Assembly (NCBI GenBank): GCA_024281055.1
Contig: JAMXLF010000033.1
Span: 1-64,000 of the forward strand
Direction of reading: 5' to 3'
Length of the DNA stretch: 64,000 nt
Source: Geobacteraceae bacterium
GTDB taxonomy: Bacteria > Desulfobacterota > Desulfuromonadia > Geobacterales > Geobacteraceae
The position numbers and the translations under genes are program-made. Below the pieces are notes generated by a model, which ran no database searches, was not told the origin of the DNA, and was given only the letters and a program-made list of their open reading frames with translations. Below, piece by piece: positions 16,331 through 25,698 of this stretch. Numbering within the stretch: the first letter of the stretch is position 1; each line of letters opens with the position of its first letter.

Positions 16331-18677
16331 CGGGGTTACAATCAGCAGAAGTGAATTGGCAGGTAAATCGGTAGATGATTTGCTGCTTCTGATCGGCGAC
16401 GAAGAGCAGGGCTGCAAATCGGAAGCCATGGACAAGGTCGTGGGAATGGGACTGGAAATTGTTTATCCGACCCTCGACAAGGCGATACGAAACGATGGGA
16501 ACGCCGATGTACGAAACGGAGCCATGGAAGTGCTGGTCAAGTTCGGCGCCAGGGCGATTCCCAAACTGATTCGACTGCTTCGAGACAAGAACGAGGAGGT
16601 ACGGAATTTTTCGACGGTCATGCTCGGTGACATCGGGAGCCGTGAGGCGGTCGGTCCACTCATCAAGGCTTTGCAGGATACAGACGCTAACGTCAGGCAT
16701 GGGGCTGCCGAGGCCCTCGGAAAAATCGGCGACAGGGCGGCATTGCTGCCGCTTCTTGATTTGCTCAAGGAGGACTTCTGGCAACAGTACCCGGCAATCG
16801 TTGCAATGGGCGAGATGAGGGATGATCGTGCAATTCCGCATCTTTTGCAGCTTTTGACCAACGAGATGCTAATTGAGCCTATCATAGATGCTTTCGGTAA
16901 AATCGGCGATCCGCGGTCTCTTTTACCACTTCTTGACATAATCGGCGAACCCTCGGCCGCTCATTCTGCTGCAGCAACACGTGCTGTCGTCGCAATACAG
17001 AAGGGTCTGAACGACGGTTTCAGATACAAAAACTGTCTCATAGATTACGGGCAGAGTATTCCCCTGGCAAACCTCATCAGCCAGCAGGGGATAGCAAACC
17101 TGAAGGGATTGCTGCGCCATGAAACGGACAAGGAAACGGTCGTTGCCGCGATTACGCTCCTTGGTTGGCGGGGTGATAGCACTGTTCTGCCGGATTTTTT
17201 CGCTCTGTTGGAGCACGCAGACTATATGGAGGCGATCGAAAGTGCGATTCTGTCAATCGGTAGACCTGTCTCCCGTGTTCTGGTTGATGTGCTTTCCCAT
17301 CCTTCGATTATGGTAAGGATTGCTGCACTCCGGACGCTTCGTTGGATGGGCGGAATTGACGACAATAAACTTTTGTTGCCGCTTTTAGCGGATGAAGACG
17401 AGAAGGTCCATCTTGAGGTGCTTGAATCGTTGAAAGGAGTGACTGACGACTCTTTTCTGCCGTCTCTTGACCGGCTCTTGAAAGAAGGTTCGGACGCCGT
17501 CAAGACCAAGGTCCTTGAAGTCAAAAGCCGTTATCCTTTCAGTAAGACACAAGAGACGCTGGTCAGCTTGCTGGCCGCTAAAGAGGTTGAAAATCGCAAA
17601 TACGGGGCTCTTTTTTTCGGGTTGATGAGTGAAGGCAGTGGTGAACTCCTGACGCCGCTTTTCAAGGATTTATCGGACGAAGTGCGGTGCGAAGCCGTGA
17701 AGGCGGCCGGACGACGGAAATTGACCGACGTCTTGCCACAGCTTCGCGTAGCTTTGTCTGATGGTGCTCTCATTGTCAGGGAGGAGGCTGTTTATGCCTT
17801 GGCAGAATTCGGCACTCTGGTTCCCCTGGACGACATCCTGAAGCGGCTCGGCAAGGATTCGGAACAGCTTGATTACGCGCTCATCAAAGCAGCTGGCCGA
17901 ATCGGTTCAATTGAGGCTGGACCTTTTCTCGTTGCATACCTGAAAAGTGGATCAGTCCCGCGGGGGCTTGAATTTGCCATTATCGAAACACTCGGTACCC
18001 TGGGAGTCAAGTCAGAGTCCGAACGTTCAGTAGTGGCTGGTTATTTGAGCCATGACGACCCGGATATCCGACGCTTGGCAGTGATGACACTGGAACGGAT
18101 TACGGGCTTTGATGCCTTGCCTGTCTTGCTTGAAGCTTGCAACGATCTCCACTGGAGTGTTAGGATAGCCGCTTTGCAGGCTTTGGGAAAAATCGGTAGC
18201 GACAAAATAATCCCTCCTCTACTGAAAGCACTCGCTGACCAGGATAGTATGGTCAGAAAAAATGCCATTCTTGTCCTCGGTGATTTGCGCAATGTTCGTA
18301 CAATCCCCAATTTGATCCGACAGTTGACCGACCTGGAAATGAGCAAGTATGCGTTCGAAGCTTTGTTGAAATTCGGCCGTACTGGATTGCCCTGGTTGCA
18401 CAGAGCATTGAAAGGAAGTTATTCCACCGAGGTTCGGGAAAGGGTTGTTGATCTGATCGGAAAAATTGGCGACAGCAAAAGTGTCGAGCCTTTACTCGAG
18501 ATGGTCGAAGATTCGAGCCCGACGATCAGGCTTGCAGCCATTGATTCACTTGTTTTCTGTTTCAATAGCGTACCCTTGAAAATATTGTCACGGCTCAAGA
18601 AATTCGATACCAACGAAGAGGTCAAAAACAAGGCGGAGCTGGCTTTAAAGACCCTGACCATGGAGAAGTTTTTTTAA
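16314..18677 (+). CDS. Long HEAT-repeat (PBS-lyase-like) protein in the chemotaxis operon
   Basis: This 787-residue protein is built almost entirely of HEAT-like helical repeats of about 30 residues. Examples are AIPKLIRLLRDKNEEVRNFS, AVGPLIKALQDTDANVRHGA and IIPPLLKALADQDSMVRKNA. There is no enzymatic motif, membrane segment or signal peptide, so a large superhelical scaffold is expected. The ATG at 16314 is chosen because longer starts run deep into cheR. It is wedged between two cheR genes with overlaps at both ends (TAATG with the next), which ties it to receptor adaptation. A scaffold that brings methyltransferases to the array is my inference. Confidence 0.8.
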   Translation: MSYQSDGVTISRSELAGKSVDDLLLLIGDEEQGCKSEAMDKVVGMGLEIVYPTLDKAIRNDGNADVRNGAMEVLVKFGARAIPKLIRLLRDKNEEVRNFSTVMLGDIGSREAVGPLIKALQDTDANVRHGAAEALGKIGDRAALLPLLDLLKEDFWQQYPAIVAMGEMRDDRAIPHLLQLLTNEMLIEPIIDAFGKIGDPRSLLPLLDIIGEPSAAHSAAATRAVVAIQKGLNDGFRYKNCLIDYGQSIPLANLISQQGIANLKGLLRHETDKETVVAAITLLGWRGDSTVLPDFFALLEHADYMEAIESAILSIGRPVSRVLVDVLSHPSIMVRIAALRTLRWMGGIDDNKLLLPLLADEDEKVHLEVLESLKGVTDDSFLPSLDRLLKEGSDAVKTKVLEVKSRYPFSKTQETLVSLLAAKEVENRKYGALFFGLMSEGSGELLTPLFKDLSDEVRCEAVKAAGRRKLTDVLPQLRVALSDGALIVREEAVYALAEFGTLVPLDDILKRLGKDSEQLDYALIKAAGRIGSIEAGPFLVAYLKSGSVPRGLEFAIIETLGTLGVKSESERSVVAGYLSHDDPDIRRLAVMTLERITGFDALPVLLEACNDLHWSVRIAALQALGKIGSDKIIPPLLKALADQDSMVRKNAILVLGDLRNVRTIPNLIRQLTDLEMSKYAFEALLKFGRTGLPWLHRALKGSYSTEVRERVVDLIGKIGDSKSVEPLLEMVEDSSPTIRLAAIDSLVFCFNSVPLKILSRLKKFDTNEEVKNKAELALKTLTMEKFF

Positions 18678-19537
18678 TGAACATCTCCGCAAAGCCGGTA
18701 ATGAAGCCTGAGGACTTCAGGCTCATCAAAGAATTCATTGCTGAAACGTTCGGGTTGGTGCTGGATGAAGCCAAGGAAAATTATCTGGCCTTAAAGCTTC
18801 TTCCTCGCATTGAAGAACTGAGATTGTCGACATTTGCCGAGTATTATTCATATCTCAAGTTTTCTCCCCATAGCGCAGAAGAACATCTAAAATTCATATC
18901 TCTCATCACCAACAATGAAACCTACTTTTTCAGGGAAGAAGCGCAACTGAAGGTTTTTGCCGAGACAATCCTTCCTGCCCTTAAAGAGAGGAAACTCAAA
19001 GCCGGGAATCGAACGATAAAAATTGTTTCCGCCGGCTGTTCAAGCGGTGAAGAAGTCTATACCCTGGCCATGCTCATTCTTGAGTCTGGGAGTTTTTTGT
19101 GGGACTGGGATGTAAAGATTATCGGCATTGACGTTGATCCGCAAACAATAGAGAAAGCGAAGGCCGGCGTATATTCGGGAAGAGCCTTTCAGTCGACAGC
19201 GGTTTACTACAAGGAGCGATATTTTAGTAAAAGTGAGCATGGGCTGCAGGTTCGGGACATTCTACGCAAACTGACGAGCTTCACTCAAGGAAACCTTCTC
19301 TGCTTTGATAGAACCCTTGCCGAACAAGACATCGATATAATTTTTTGTCGAAATGTTATGATTTATTTCAATGATGATACGATCAAACGGATCGTGGAAA
19401 GTTTTGAAAGAATCCTTGCAAAGGATGGTTTTCTTTTCCTCGGGCACTCCGAGTCGCTATCCAGAATTTCTCCCCACTATCTTCCCCTCCGATTTACAGG
19501 GACGATAGTTTACCGGTTGAAAGAGAGAAACGGGTGA
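18677..19537 (+). CDS. cheR: CheR-type receptor methyltransferase (second)
   Basis: This 286-residue protein has CheR motifs: LITNNETYFFREEAQL, SAGCSSGEEVYTLAMLI for SAM binding and DIIFCRNVMIYFNDDT. It diverges clearly from the first CheR of the operon, so it is not a recent tandem duplication. Its ATG shares a base with the stop of the HEAT-repeat gene. A gap of 4 bases separates it from the CheB start. The two enzymes may serve the two different receptors, or one may act in a non-receptor role. Confidence 0.92.
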   Translation: MNISAKPVMKPEDFRLIKEFIAETFGLVLDEAKENYLALKLLPRIEELRLSTFAEYYSYLKFSPHSAEEHLKFISLITNNETYFFREEAQLKVFAETILPALKERKLKAGNRTIKIVSAGCSSGEEVYTLAMLILESGSFLWDWDVKIIGIDVDPQTIEKAKAGVYSGRAFQSTAVYYKERYFSKSEHGLQVRDILRKLTSFTQGNLLCFDRTLAEQDIDIIFCRNVMIYFNDDTIKRIVESFERILAKDGFLFLGHSESLSRISPHYLPLRFTGTIVYRLKERNG

Positions 19538-19541
19538 TGTG

Positions 19542-20591
19542 ATGTCGCAGGATCACAGGCAAATCAGGGTACTTGTCGTCGACGATTCGGCATTCATTCG
19601 TCGAGCGGTCATCAAGATGTTCGAGACCAACCCGGATATTCGGGTCATTGATGTGGCATCAGATGGGGAGATGGCCGTCAGTCTTGTTAAGAAGCTGCGG
19701 CCGGATGTGGTTACCCTCGATATCAAGATGCCTGTCATGGACGGGCTGGCTGCACTCGCGAGGATAATGAAAGAATGCCCCACGCCGGTTGTCATGCTTA
19801 GTTCGCTTACCGAGAAAGGGGGGGAAAACACCTTAAAGGCTCTGGAGTTGGGGGCAGTGGATTTCATTGACAAAACTTCAACCGGCGGCCCCATGGACCT
19901 TTCAGGGTTGGTGCGTGAACTGACCACGAAAATCCTCATAGCAGCCCGGGTAGATATGCTCAAGTTGCAGCATGAGGCCGTGGCAAGCCCAGCGAATGCC
20001 ATGCCGCAGAAGTGTGCCACGGAAAAGGGGACCGAACTGGTGCTCCTGGGAACGTCTACCGGCGGTCCACCGGCCTTGCAGGCCGTTTTGAGCAAAATCC
20101 CGGCAGGATTTCCCTGTCCGATTCTTGTCGTTCAACACATGCCACCCGGGTTTACCGCTTCACTGGCAGAGAGGCTCAACAGGCTCTGCGCCATACCCGT
20201 TAAGGAGGCTGAGGATGGGGAAGAGGTTGAAGCGAGCCATGTCTATCTGGCTCCTGCTGGCTGGCATATGAAATTAAAACGATGTGGCAGCAAGCTTCGC
20301 ATTTTACTGGATACCCTACCCGCTGAAGCTTTACATCGTCCTTCGGTCGATACGTTGTTCGAATCGGCTGCTGACTTGGGAAGTAACTGTCTTGCGGTGG
20401 TCCTGACCGGAATGGGCAAGGACGGTTCTGAAGGTGCCAAGGCTATAAAGAGGTCTGGCGGCAGAGTGATCGTCGAAGCCGAAGAAACATCGATCGTATT
20501 CGGCATGCCCAAGGCCGTAATGGAATCAGTCAGCGTGGACGGAGAAGTGCCGCTGTATGATGTAGCTGAAACTATCTTGAAAATGCTCTGA
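19542..20591 (+). CDS. cheB: CheB protein-glutamate methylesterase/deamidase
   Basis: CheB (349 residues) removes methyl groups from receptors when phosphorylated by CheA. The receiver covers about 1-125 (D14/D15, phospho-acceptor D60, VTLDIKMPVMDGL), then a linker and the esterase domain with the catalytic serine in GTSTGGPPAL, the histidine in VQHMPPGFTASL and the aspartate in LTGMGKDGSEGA. The start is the ATG at 19542; an in-frame GTG at 19539 precedes it. It closes the chemotaxis operon and converges on infA. Confidence 0.95.
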   Translation: MSQDHRQIRVLVVDDSAFIRRAVIKMFETNPDIRVIDVASDGEMAVSLVKKLRPDVVTLDIKMPVMDGLAALARIMKECPTPVVMLSSLTEKGGENTLKALELGAVDFIDKTSTGGPMDLSGLVRELTTKILIAARVDMLKLQHEAVASPANAMPQKCATEKGTELVLLGTSTGGPPALQAVLSKIPAGFPCPILVVQHMPPGFTASLAERLNRLCAIPVKEAEDGEEVEASHVYLAPAGWHMKLKRCGSKLRILLDTLPAEALHRPSVDTLFESAADLGSNCLAVVLTGMGKDGSEGAKAIKRSGGRVIVEAEETSIVFGMPKAVMESVSVDGEVPLYDVAETILKML

Positions 20592-20708
20592 AAGGCCCGA
20601 CAAACATTGGGAATCGTTCGGTAGGGCGTCGAAGGCTTTCTGTGGAAACGATTGTGACTTATGTAAATGAAAAGTTAGCTTCCGTTAGGACGGCTTGCAT
20701 TGGTGGGG

Positions 20709-20927
20709 TTATTTGGCACGATAGGTGATACGTCCCCTGGAAAGATCATATGGGGAGAGTTCTACGGTCACCTTGTCCCCCGGGAGTATCTTGATAAAAT
20801 ATTTTCTCATCTTCCCGGAAATGTGTGCCAGCACAATGTGGTCATTGTCGAGTTTTACCCTGAACATCGCATTCGGGAGCGGCTCTACAACAGTTCCTTC
20901 AACCTCTATGGCTTCTTCCTTGCTCAT
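20709..20927 (-). CDS. infA: Translation initiation factor IF-1
   Basis: This 72-residue protein has the S1-like OB fold of IF-1: [59 protein letters not shown] and the C-terminal TYRAK. It occupies the ribosomal A site during initiation. GAGGAG lies just upstream of the start on the minus strand. It stands alone here, convergent with cheB and divergent from the aldehyde dehydrogenase gene, not in a ribosomal protein operon. That is common for infA paralogues in deltaproteobacterial genomes. Confidence 0.97.
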   Translation of the reverse strand: MSKEEAIEVEGTVVEPLPNAMFRVKLDNDHIVLAHISGKMRKYFIKILPGDKVTVELSPYDLSRGRITYRAK

Positions 20928-21109
20928 CTAACATCACTCCTCGTACCTGATTGTCTTTCTGGTCTTTTCTAAACTTAATCACTTTACAAGCATTTAAGGA
21001 AAATTGCAAGCCGTGAATTTGCGAGCACCGCAATTACACCAAGCCCGCGTTGCATTGGCCGGGTGCTCTGGTAACATTAAAAAGAACACCGGCGAAGGGG
21101 GGACCGTTC

Positions 21110-22618
21110 ATGGATGTCAGGAATTTCATCGATGGCAGGTGGCTCGATGCACAAGATGGTAAGCGTTTTAACAGTCTTAATCCTGCTGATACGCGCCAAG
21201 TAGTTGCATCAGCCCCTCTTTCCGGCCCTGCAGACGTGAGTCAGGCAGTCGCGGCAGCGCGAAAGGCTTTTCCTGTATGGAAACTTCTGCCTGCGCCGCG
21301 CCGCGGAGAAATCCTTTTCAAGGCGGGCGACTTGCTTTTGCGGGAAAAAGCCCGTCTGGGGGAACTCGTTACCCGAGAAATGGGAAAGGTACTGGCGGAA
21401 GGGCTGGGGGACGTACAGGAAGCCATCGACATGGCGTTTTACATGGCCGGCGAGGGCCGGAGGATGCAGGGAGAAACGGTTCCTTCCGAACTACCCGACA
21501 AGGATTGCAAGAGTGTTCGGGAGGCTCTCGGGGTTGTCGGCCTCATAACGCCCTGGAACTTTCCCATGGCGATTCCGGCCTGGAAACTGTTCCCTGCTCT
21601 AGTCTGCGGCAATACCGTTGTGCTGAAGCCTTCTTCCGATACCCCGGCCTGTGCGGCGGCTTTGGTAGCTTTTCTGGAGAAAGCTGGGATTCCTCCCGGG
21701 GTGGTCAACTTGGTCCACGGGCGAGGGGAGGTTGTGGGGGAGGCGCTCGCCACACACCCTGGGATAGACGCGGTATCCTTCACAGGCTCATGCGCAGCTG
21801 GAGAACAGCTGGAGGAACTCCTGGGAAAGTTGCACCGTCCCCTTGCCACTGAAATGGGAGGGAAGAATGCCATTATCATCATGGATGATGCAGACCTTAA
21901 CCTTGCCCTCGAGGGCGTTCTCTGGGGAGCATTTGGTACCAGCGGCCAGCGGTGTACTGCATCCAGCCGGCTTATCATTCATGAAAAGGTTTATGCCAAT
22001 TTCATTGCCATGCTGGGCAAGGCGGCGGCCGAGTTCAGGCTCGGTGACGGCTTGAAGCAAGATACCGATGTTGGTCCCATCATCAATGCCCAGCAGATGG
22101 AAAAGGTGCTGAAATACATAGAGATAGGCACTGCCGAAGGGGCTCGATTGGTTACGGGCGGCAGCCAAGTCACGGCAGGTGATTGCGGTTTCGGTCATTT
22201 CATCAAACCGACTGTCTTTGCGGATGTCGACCCATCCATGCGCATTGCCCGGGAAGAAATTTTCGGGCCGGTTGTTTCCGTCATGAAATGCTCTCGCCTC
22301 AAGGAGGCGATAGATATCGTCAACAGTGTTCCGTTCGGCCTCTCGTCTGCCATCTACAGTCGTGATGTGAATGCTACGGCCCGGGCAGAGAAGGAACTGC
22401 AGACCGGCATAGTTTATGTCAACGCCTCAACCATCGGTGCGGAAATTCATTTGCCGTTCGGCGGCTGGAAACATTCCGGCTCAGGACACCCCGAGGCTGG
22501 CGGAAGAGGGGGGGCAGTGGATTTTTACAGTAGAGTCAAAGTCATTTACCGCGACTTCAGCGGCCGGTTGCAGCGGGCACAGATCGACAAGCAGTCTCCA
22601 TCAGGGATATTGTCATGA
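21110..22618 (+). CDS. NAD(P)-dependent aldehyde dehydrogenase
   Basis: This 502-residue ALDH-superfamily enzyme oxidises an aldehyde to a carboxylate. Visible are the cofactor-site segment ITPWNFPMAIPAWKLFPAL, the NAD-fold SFTGSCAAG, the general-base glutamate in ATEMGGKNAI, the catalytic cysteine in GTSGQRCTAS and the REEIFGPVVSV motif. The ATG at 21110 follows a GGGGGG-rich site; an ATG at 21050 would add 20 poorly conserved residues. Its stop overlaps the start of the aminotransferase by 4 bases. A semialdehyde made by the aminotransferase is a natural substrate guess; the exact compound is not determined. Confidence 0.9.
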   Translation: MDVRNFIDGRWLDAQDGKRFNSLNPADTRQVVASAPLSGPADVSQAVAAARKAFPVWKLLPAPRRGEILFKAGDLLLREKARLGELVTREMGKVLAEGLGDVQEAIDMAFYMAGEGRRMQGETVPSELPDKDCKSVREALGVVGLITPWNFPMAIPAWKLFPALVCGNTVVLKPSSDTPACAAALVAFLEKAGIPPGVVNLVHGRGEVVGEALATHPGIDAVSFTGSCAAGEQLEELLGKLHRPLATEMGGKNAIIIMDDADLNLALEGVLWGAFGTSGQRCTASSRLIIHEKVYANFIAMLGKAAAEFRLGDGLKQDTDVGPIINAQQMEKVLKYIEIGTAEGARLVTGGSQVTAGDCGFGHFIKPTVFADVDPSMRIAREEIFGPVVSVMKCSRLKEAIDIVNSVPFGLSSAIYSRDVNATARAEKELQTGIVYVNASTIGAEIHLPFGGWKHSGSGHPEAGGRGGAVDFYSRVKVIYRDFSGRLQRAQIDKQSPSGILS

Positions 22619-23901
22619 CGAAATCAGAGTCGGTCGTGAGGAGAGGAGGTAACGTTTTTACCCCGGCGCTCCATCTCTATTATCCGCTTGCCATCGCCGC
22701 GGGACGTGGGGTCCGGGTGGAATCCGTGGAGGGAAAGACGTACCTCGACTTTTCCTCGGGACTGGCGGTCCTGAATCTGGGGCATAATCATCTGCGAGTC
22801 ATTGAGGCAGCACGCGCCCAGATGGAAAATCTGGTCCATACCGGGGGAATCTACTATAGCGATACCGTGGTAAAGGCGGCAGAGAAGCTCGTCAGTGTGA
22901 CCCCTGCAGGACTTGACATGGTTTTTTTCAGCAATTCCGGTGCAGAAGCGGTGGAGGGTGCGTTGAAGCTCGCCCGCTACGTCACTGGCCGCCAGGGGAT
23001 CATATCATTTACGGGTGGATTCCATGGGCGGACCCTGGGGGCGGTGTCGGTAACGACCAGTTCAGCCAGGTACCGGAAAAGATATCTCCCGTTGCTCCCT
23101 TCGGTCTACCAGGTCCCCTATCCCTCGTGTTTCCGCTGTCCCTTTCAGCAGGCACAGAGTCGCTGCGACCAGCTTTGTCTCGATTACCTGCGGGACTTTC
23201 TGGAAAGGGTAATTTACCCGGAAGAAGTGGCGGCAATGATCATCGAGCCCGTAATGGGCGAGGGGGGATACGTCCCGGCGCCACCGGATTTTCTCCGGGA
23301 ACTCAGGACACTCTGCACCCAACATGGGATACAGCTTATATTTGACGAGGTCCAGTCGGGAATGGGGCGGACCGGGCAGTGGTTTGCCGCACAGCACTAT
23401 GAGGTTTCGCCCGACATCTTAACGGTTGCCAAGGGGATCGCTTCGGGGTTCCCTTTGTCAGCAGTGGTCGCCGGGAAAAATTTGATGTCGCGATGGGAGC
23501 CGGGGGCGCACGGAACAACATTCGGCGGCAACCCTGTATCTTGCGCAGCATCGGTTGCCACCATAGCGGTAATTGAAGAGGAAGGCTTGCTGCCGAAGGT
23601 CAGAGCGGCCGGTAAAACGGTCCTTTCCCGGTTGCGGGCGATTGCTGCCGAGTGTCCCGTAATCGGGGATGTGCGTGGTTTCGGCTTCATGATCGGCATA
23701 GAATTCGTTGACAATACAGGTGCGCCTGATGGTGCGGCCTGCCAGAGAGTACTGGATTTTTGTCTTCAGAACGGACTGGTTCTTATCGAGTGCGGGCCGA
23801 AGCGAAATGTCGTGCGTTTTGTGCCGCCGCTGATTGTCTCCGATACGGATCTGGACTGCGCATTGTCGATCTTCGGGGACGGGGTGCGGTCTCTCCGATG
23901 A
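22615..23901 (+). CDS. Class III (omega/4-aminobutyrate-type) aminotransferase
   Basis: This 428-residue PLP enzyme shows YFSNSGAEAVEGALKLAR (phosphate-binding loop; FFSNSGAEA in the sequence), the aspartate in FDEVQSGMGRTG and the Schiff-base lysine in AKGIASGFPLSA. An insertion with four cysteines (SCFRCPFQQAQSRCDQLC) matches a subgroup of 4-aminobutyrate/ornithine-type aminotransferases. It is coupled by ATGA overlaps to the aldehyde dehydrogenase before it and the GTPase-like gene after it. Aminotransferase plus dehydrogenase suggests amine or omega-amino acid catabolism, for example of 4-aminobutyrate or lysine-derived compounds. Substrate not determined. Confidence 0.9.
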   Translation: MTKSESVVRRGGNVFTPALHLYYPLAIAAGRGVRVESVEGKTYLDFSSGLAVLNLGHNHLRVIEAARAQMENLVHTGGIYYSDTVVKAAEKLVSVTPAGLDMVFFSNSGAEAVEGALKLARYVTGRQGIISFTGGFHGRTLGAVSVTTSSARYRKRYLPLLPSVYQVPYPSCFRCPFQQAQSRCDQLCLDYLRDFLERVIYPEEVAAMIIEPVMGEGGYVPAPPDFLRELRTLCTQHGIQLIFDEVQSGMGRTGQWFAAQHYEVSPDILTVAKGIASGFPLSAVVAGKNLMSRWEPGAHGTTFGGNPVSCAASVATIAVIEEEGLLPKVRAAGKTVLSRLRAIAAECPVIGDVRGFGFMIGIEFVDNTGAPDGAACQRVLDFCLQNGLVLIECGPKRNVVRFVPPLIVSDTDLDCALSIFGDGVRSLR

Positions 23902-25232
23902 AGCGACGCAACGTTATTATCATGGGAGCTGCCGGACGTGACTTCCATAACTTCAATGTCTGCTTCCGCCGCAATGCTGACGTTCGGGTCGTTGCCTTCA
24001 CTGCTGCGCAAATCCCATTTATCGCCAATCGCCGCTATCCATCGCTTCTTGCCGGCCGTTTCTACCCCCGCGGCATTCCTATTTATCCGGAAGCGATGCT
24101 TGATGAACTGCTCCGCACCCGGCGTATCCATCAAGTCGTCTTTGCCTACAGCGACATCTCTTATGCGGAGCTGATGCACAGGGCCTCCCTCGTGCTCGCG
24201 GCAGGAGCCGACTTCAGTCTCATCGGCCCCGTATCCACCATGTTGAAATGCGCCAGGCCTGTCATTTCCGTATGCGCCGTGCGCACCGGTTGCGGCAAAA
24301 GCGAGGTAACCCGCTATCTCTGTGGAATTCTAAGCGCAGAGGGACTAACGCCGATCGTTGTCCGTCACCCCATGCCCTATGGCGACCTTGCCTCGCAGGC
24401 CGTGGAACGTTTTGCTCAGCTTGAGGATCTCGAACGGTACCGGTGCACCATAGAAGAACGGGAAGAGTTCGAACCCCTCCTGAGGCAGGGGATCGTGGTC
24501 TATGCCGGGGTCGATTACGAACGGATCCGCCGCCGGGCAGAGCGAGAGGGCGATATTATCATCTGGGACGGTGGCAACAACGATTTCCCCTTTTTTCGCC
24601 CCGACCTGGAGATCACGGTGGCCGATCCGCTCAGGGTGGGGGACGAAACCGGCTATTTCCCCGGCGAGGTCAACCTGCGCCGGGCGGTGATCGTGATCAT
24701 CAACAAGGTCAACGTCGCGAGCAAAGACCAAATCGATGCTTTGAAGCAATCGATAACGGCGGTCAATGCCGCGGCGGATGTTATCGAGACAGCCTCCGAT
24801 ATTACCGTAACCGACCCTGACTGTATCGCCGGGAAACGGGTCCTCGTTGTGGAGGACGGCCCCACCGTGACGCACGGCAATATGCCCGGTGGCGCTGCGC
24901 TTGCTGCCGCCCGGAAATTCGGGGCCGGAGAAATAATCGATCCCCGTCCCTATGCCATCGGCTCTATTGCCGGGGTTTACCATACGTATTCGCACCTGGG
25001 GCCGGTCCTTCCGGCCATGGGGTATCAACCGGACCAAATTCGGGAACTGCAGCATACCATCGAATCCACTCCTTGCGACGTGGTCCTTTCCGCAACACCG
25101 GCAGATCTGTCCCGCCTGATGTCACTCACGAAAAAACTGGACAGGGTTTTCTACGGCATAGCCGAGCGGCCGGGATCCCCTCTGAAAGAGCAGATTCTCT
25201 CGTTTCTTGCCAGGCTCCATCGCGGATCCTAA
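23898..25232 (+). CDS. Cyclic 2,3-diphosphoglycerate synthetase-like P-loop protein
   Basis: This 444-residue protein resembles archaeal cyclic 2,3-diphosphoglycerate synthetase. It has an N-terminal nucleotide-binding-like region (NVIIMGAAGRDFHNFN), then a P-loop domain with VRTGCGKSEVTRYL, the WDGGNNDFPFF segment, NKVN and a C-terminal HTYSHLGPVLPAMGY block. The archaeal enzyme cyclises 2,3-bisphosphoglycerate with ATP; bacterial members have no settled function. The start at 23898 overlaps the aminotransferase stop by 4 bases; longer starts lie inside that gene. Clustering with an aminotransferase and an aldehyde dehydrogenase argues against simple thermoadaptation and for a different ligase-like reaction. 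Confidence 0.8.
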   Translation: MKRRNVIIMGAAGRDFHNFNVCFRRNADVRVVAFTAAQIPFIANRRYPSLLAGRFYPRGIPIYPEAMLDELLRTRRIHQVVFAYSDISYAELMHRASLVLAAGADFSLIGPVSTMLKCARPVISVCAVRTGCGKSEVTRYLCGILSAEGLTPIVVRHPMPYGDLASQAVERFAQLEDLERYRCTIEEREEFEPLLRQGIVVYAGVDYERIRRRAEREGDIIIWDGGNNDFPFFRPDLEITVADPLRVGDETGYFPGEVNLRRAVIVIINKVNVASKDQIDALKQSITAVNAAADVIETASDITVTDPDCIAGKRVLVVEDGPTVTHGNMPGGAALAAARKFGAGEIIDPRPYAIGSIAGVYHTYSHLGPVLPAMGYQPDQIRELQHTIESTPCDVVLSATPADLSRLMSLTKKLDRVFYGIAERPGSPLKEQILSFLARLHRGS

Positions 25233-25284
25233 CTCTTTCAGAAAAGCCTTTACAAGACAGGACACGACATATTAAATTGGTAAT

Positions 25285-25698
25285 ATGTCAAATAAAACAA
25301 CGACCGTTGAGAACCCGATCAGGGAGATCCCCCTGGACAATGGACTGACGTTCCGTTTTTATGACTTTACCCGTCGCTACTACGGCGATTTTTTTCTGGT
25401 AAAGCTGGAAGTCCGTTGCCAGGTGCCTCTCCGTAGAGAATACTTTGAGAGCGCCGAGGCGTTTGATGCAGCCAGAGCGCTTTTTGGGGAGACTTTCCTC
25501 TTCCGACGCACCCTGGAAAGAATGGGAGTCCCCGCTGCCGAAGTGGGTCGCGTCGTTGAAGGCCTTATGGCAAACTTCGAGGAACATGCATTGGCCTACC
25601 TTGCTTCGCCATCGTTTTCCGCAAGGCTCGTCGCGTCCCAATTGAGCAAGACCAAGCGCTTACAATCCCGATCTATCCCCTCTCGTGGCGTCTTGTAG
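25285..25698 (+). CDS. Small uncharacterised protein
   Basis: This 137-residue cytoplasmic protein is unknown to me. It has a hydrophobic/aromatic centre (GLTFRFYDFTRRYYGDFFLVKLEV) followed by helices rich in charged residues. No signal peptide, cysteine cluster or enzyme motif is visible. Its stop abuts the start of the RNA methyltransferase gene (no gap), so it is co-transcribed and translationally coupled with it. The start ATG at 25285 has only a weak GGTAAT upstream. It may be a helper of the methyltransferase or simply share the operon. Confidence 0.7.
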   Translation: MSNKTTTVENPIREIPLDNGLTFRFYDFTRRYYGDFFLVKLEVRCQVPLRREYFESAEAFDAARALFGETFLFRRTLERMGVPAAEVGRVVEGLMANFEEHALAYLASPSFSARLVASQLSKTKRLQSRSIPSRGVL

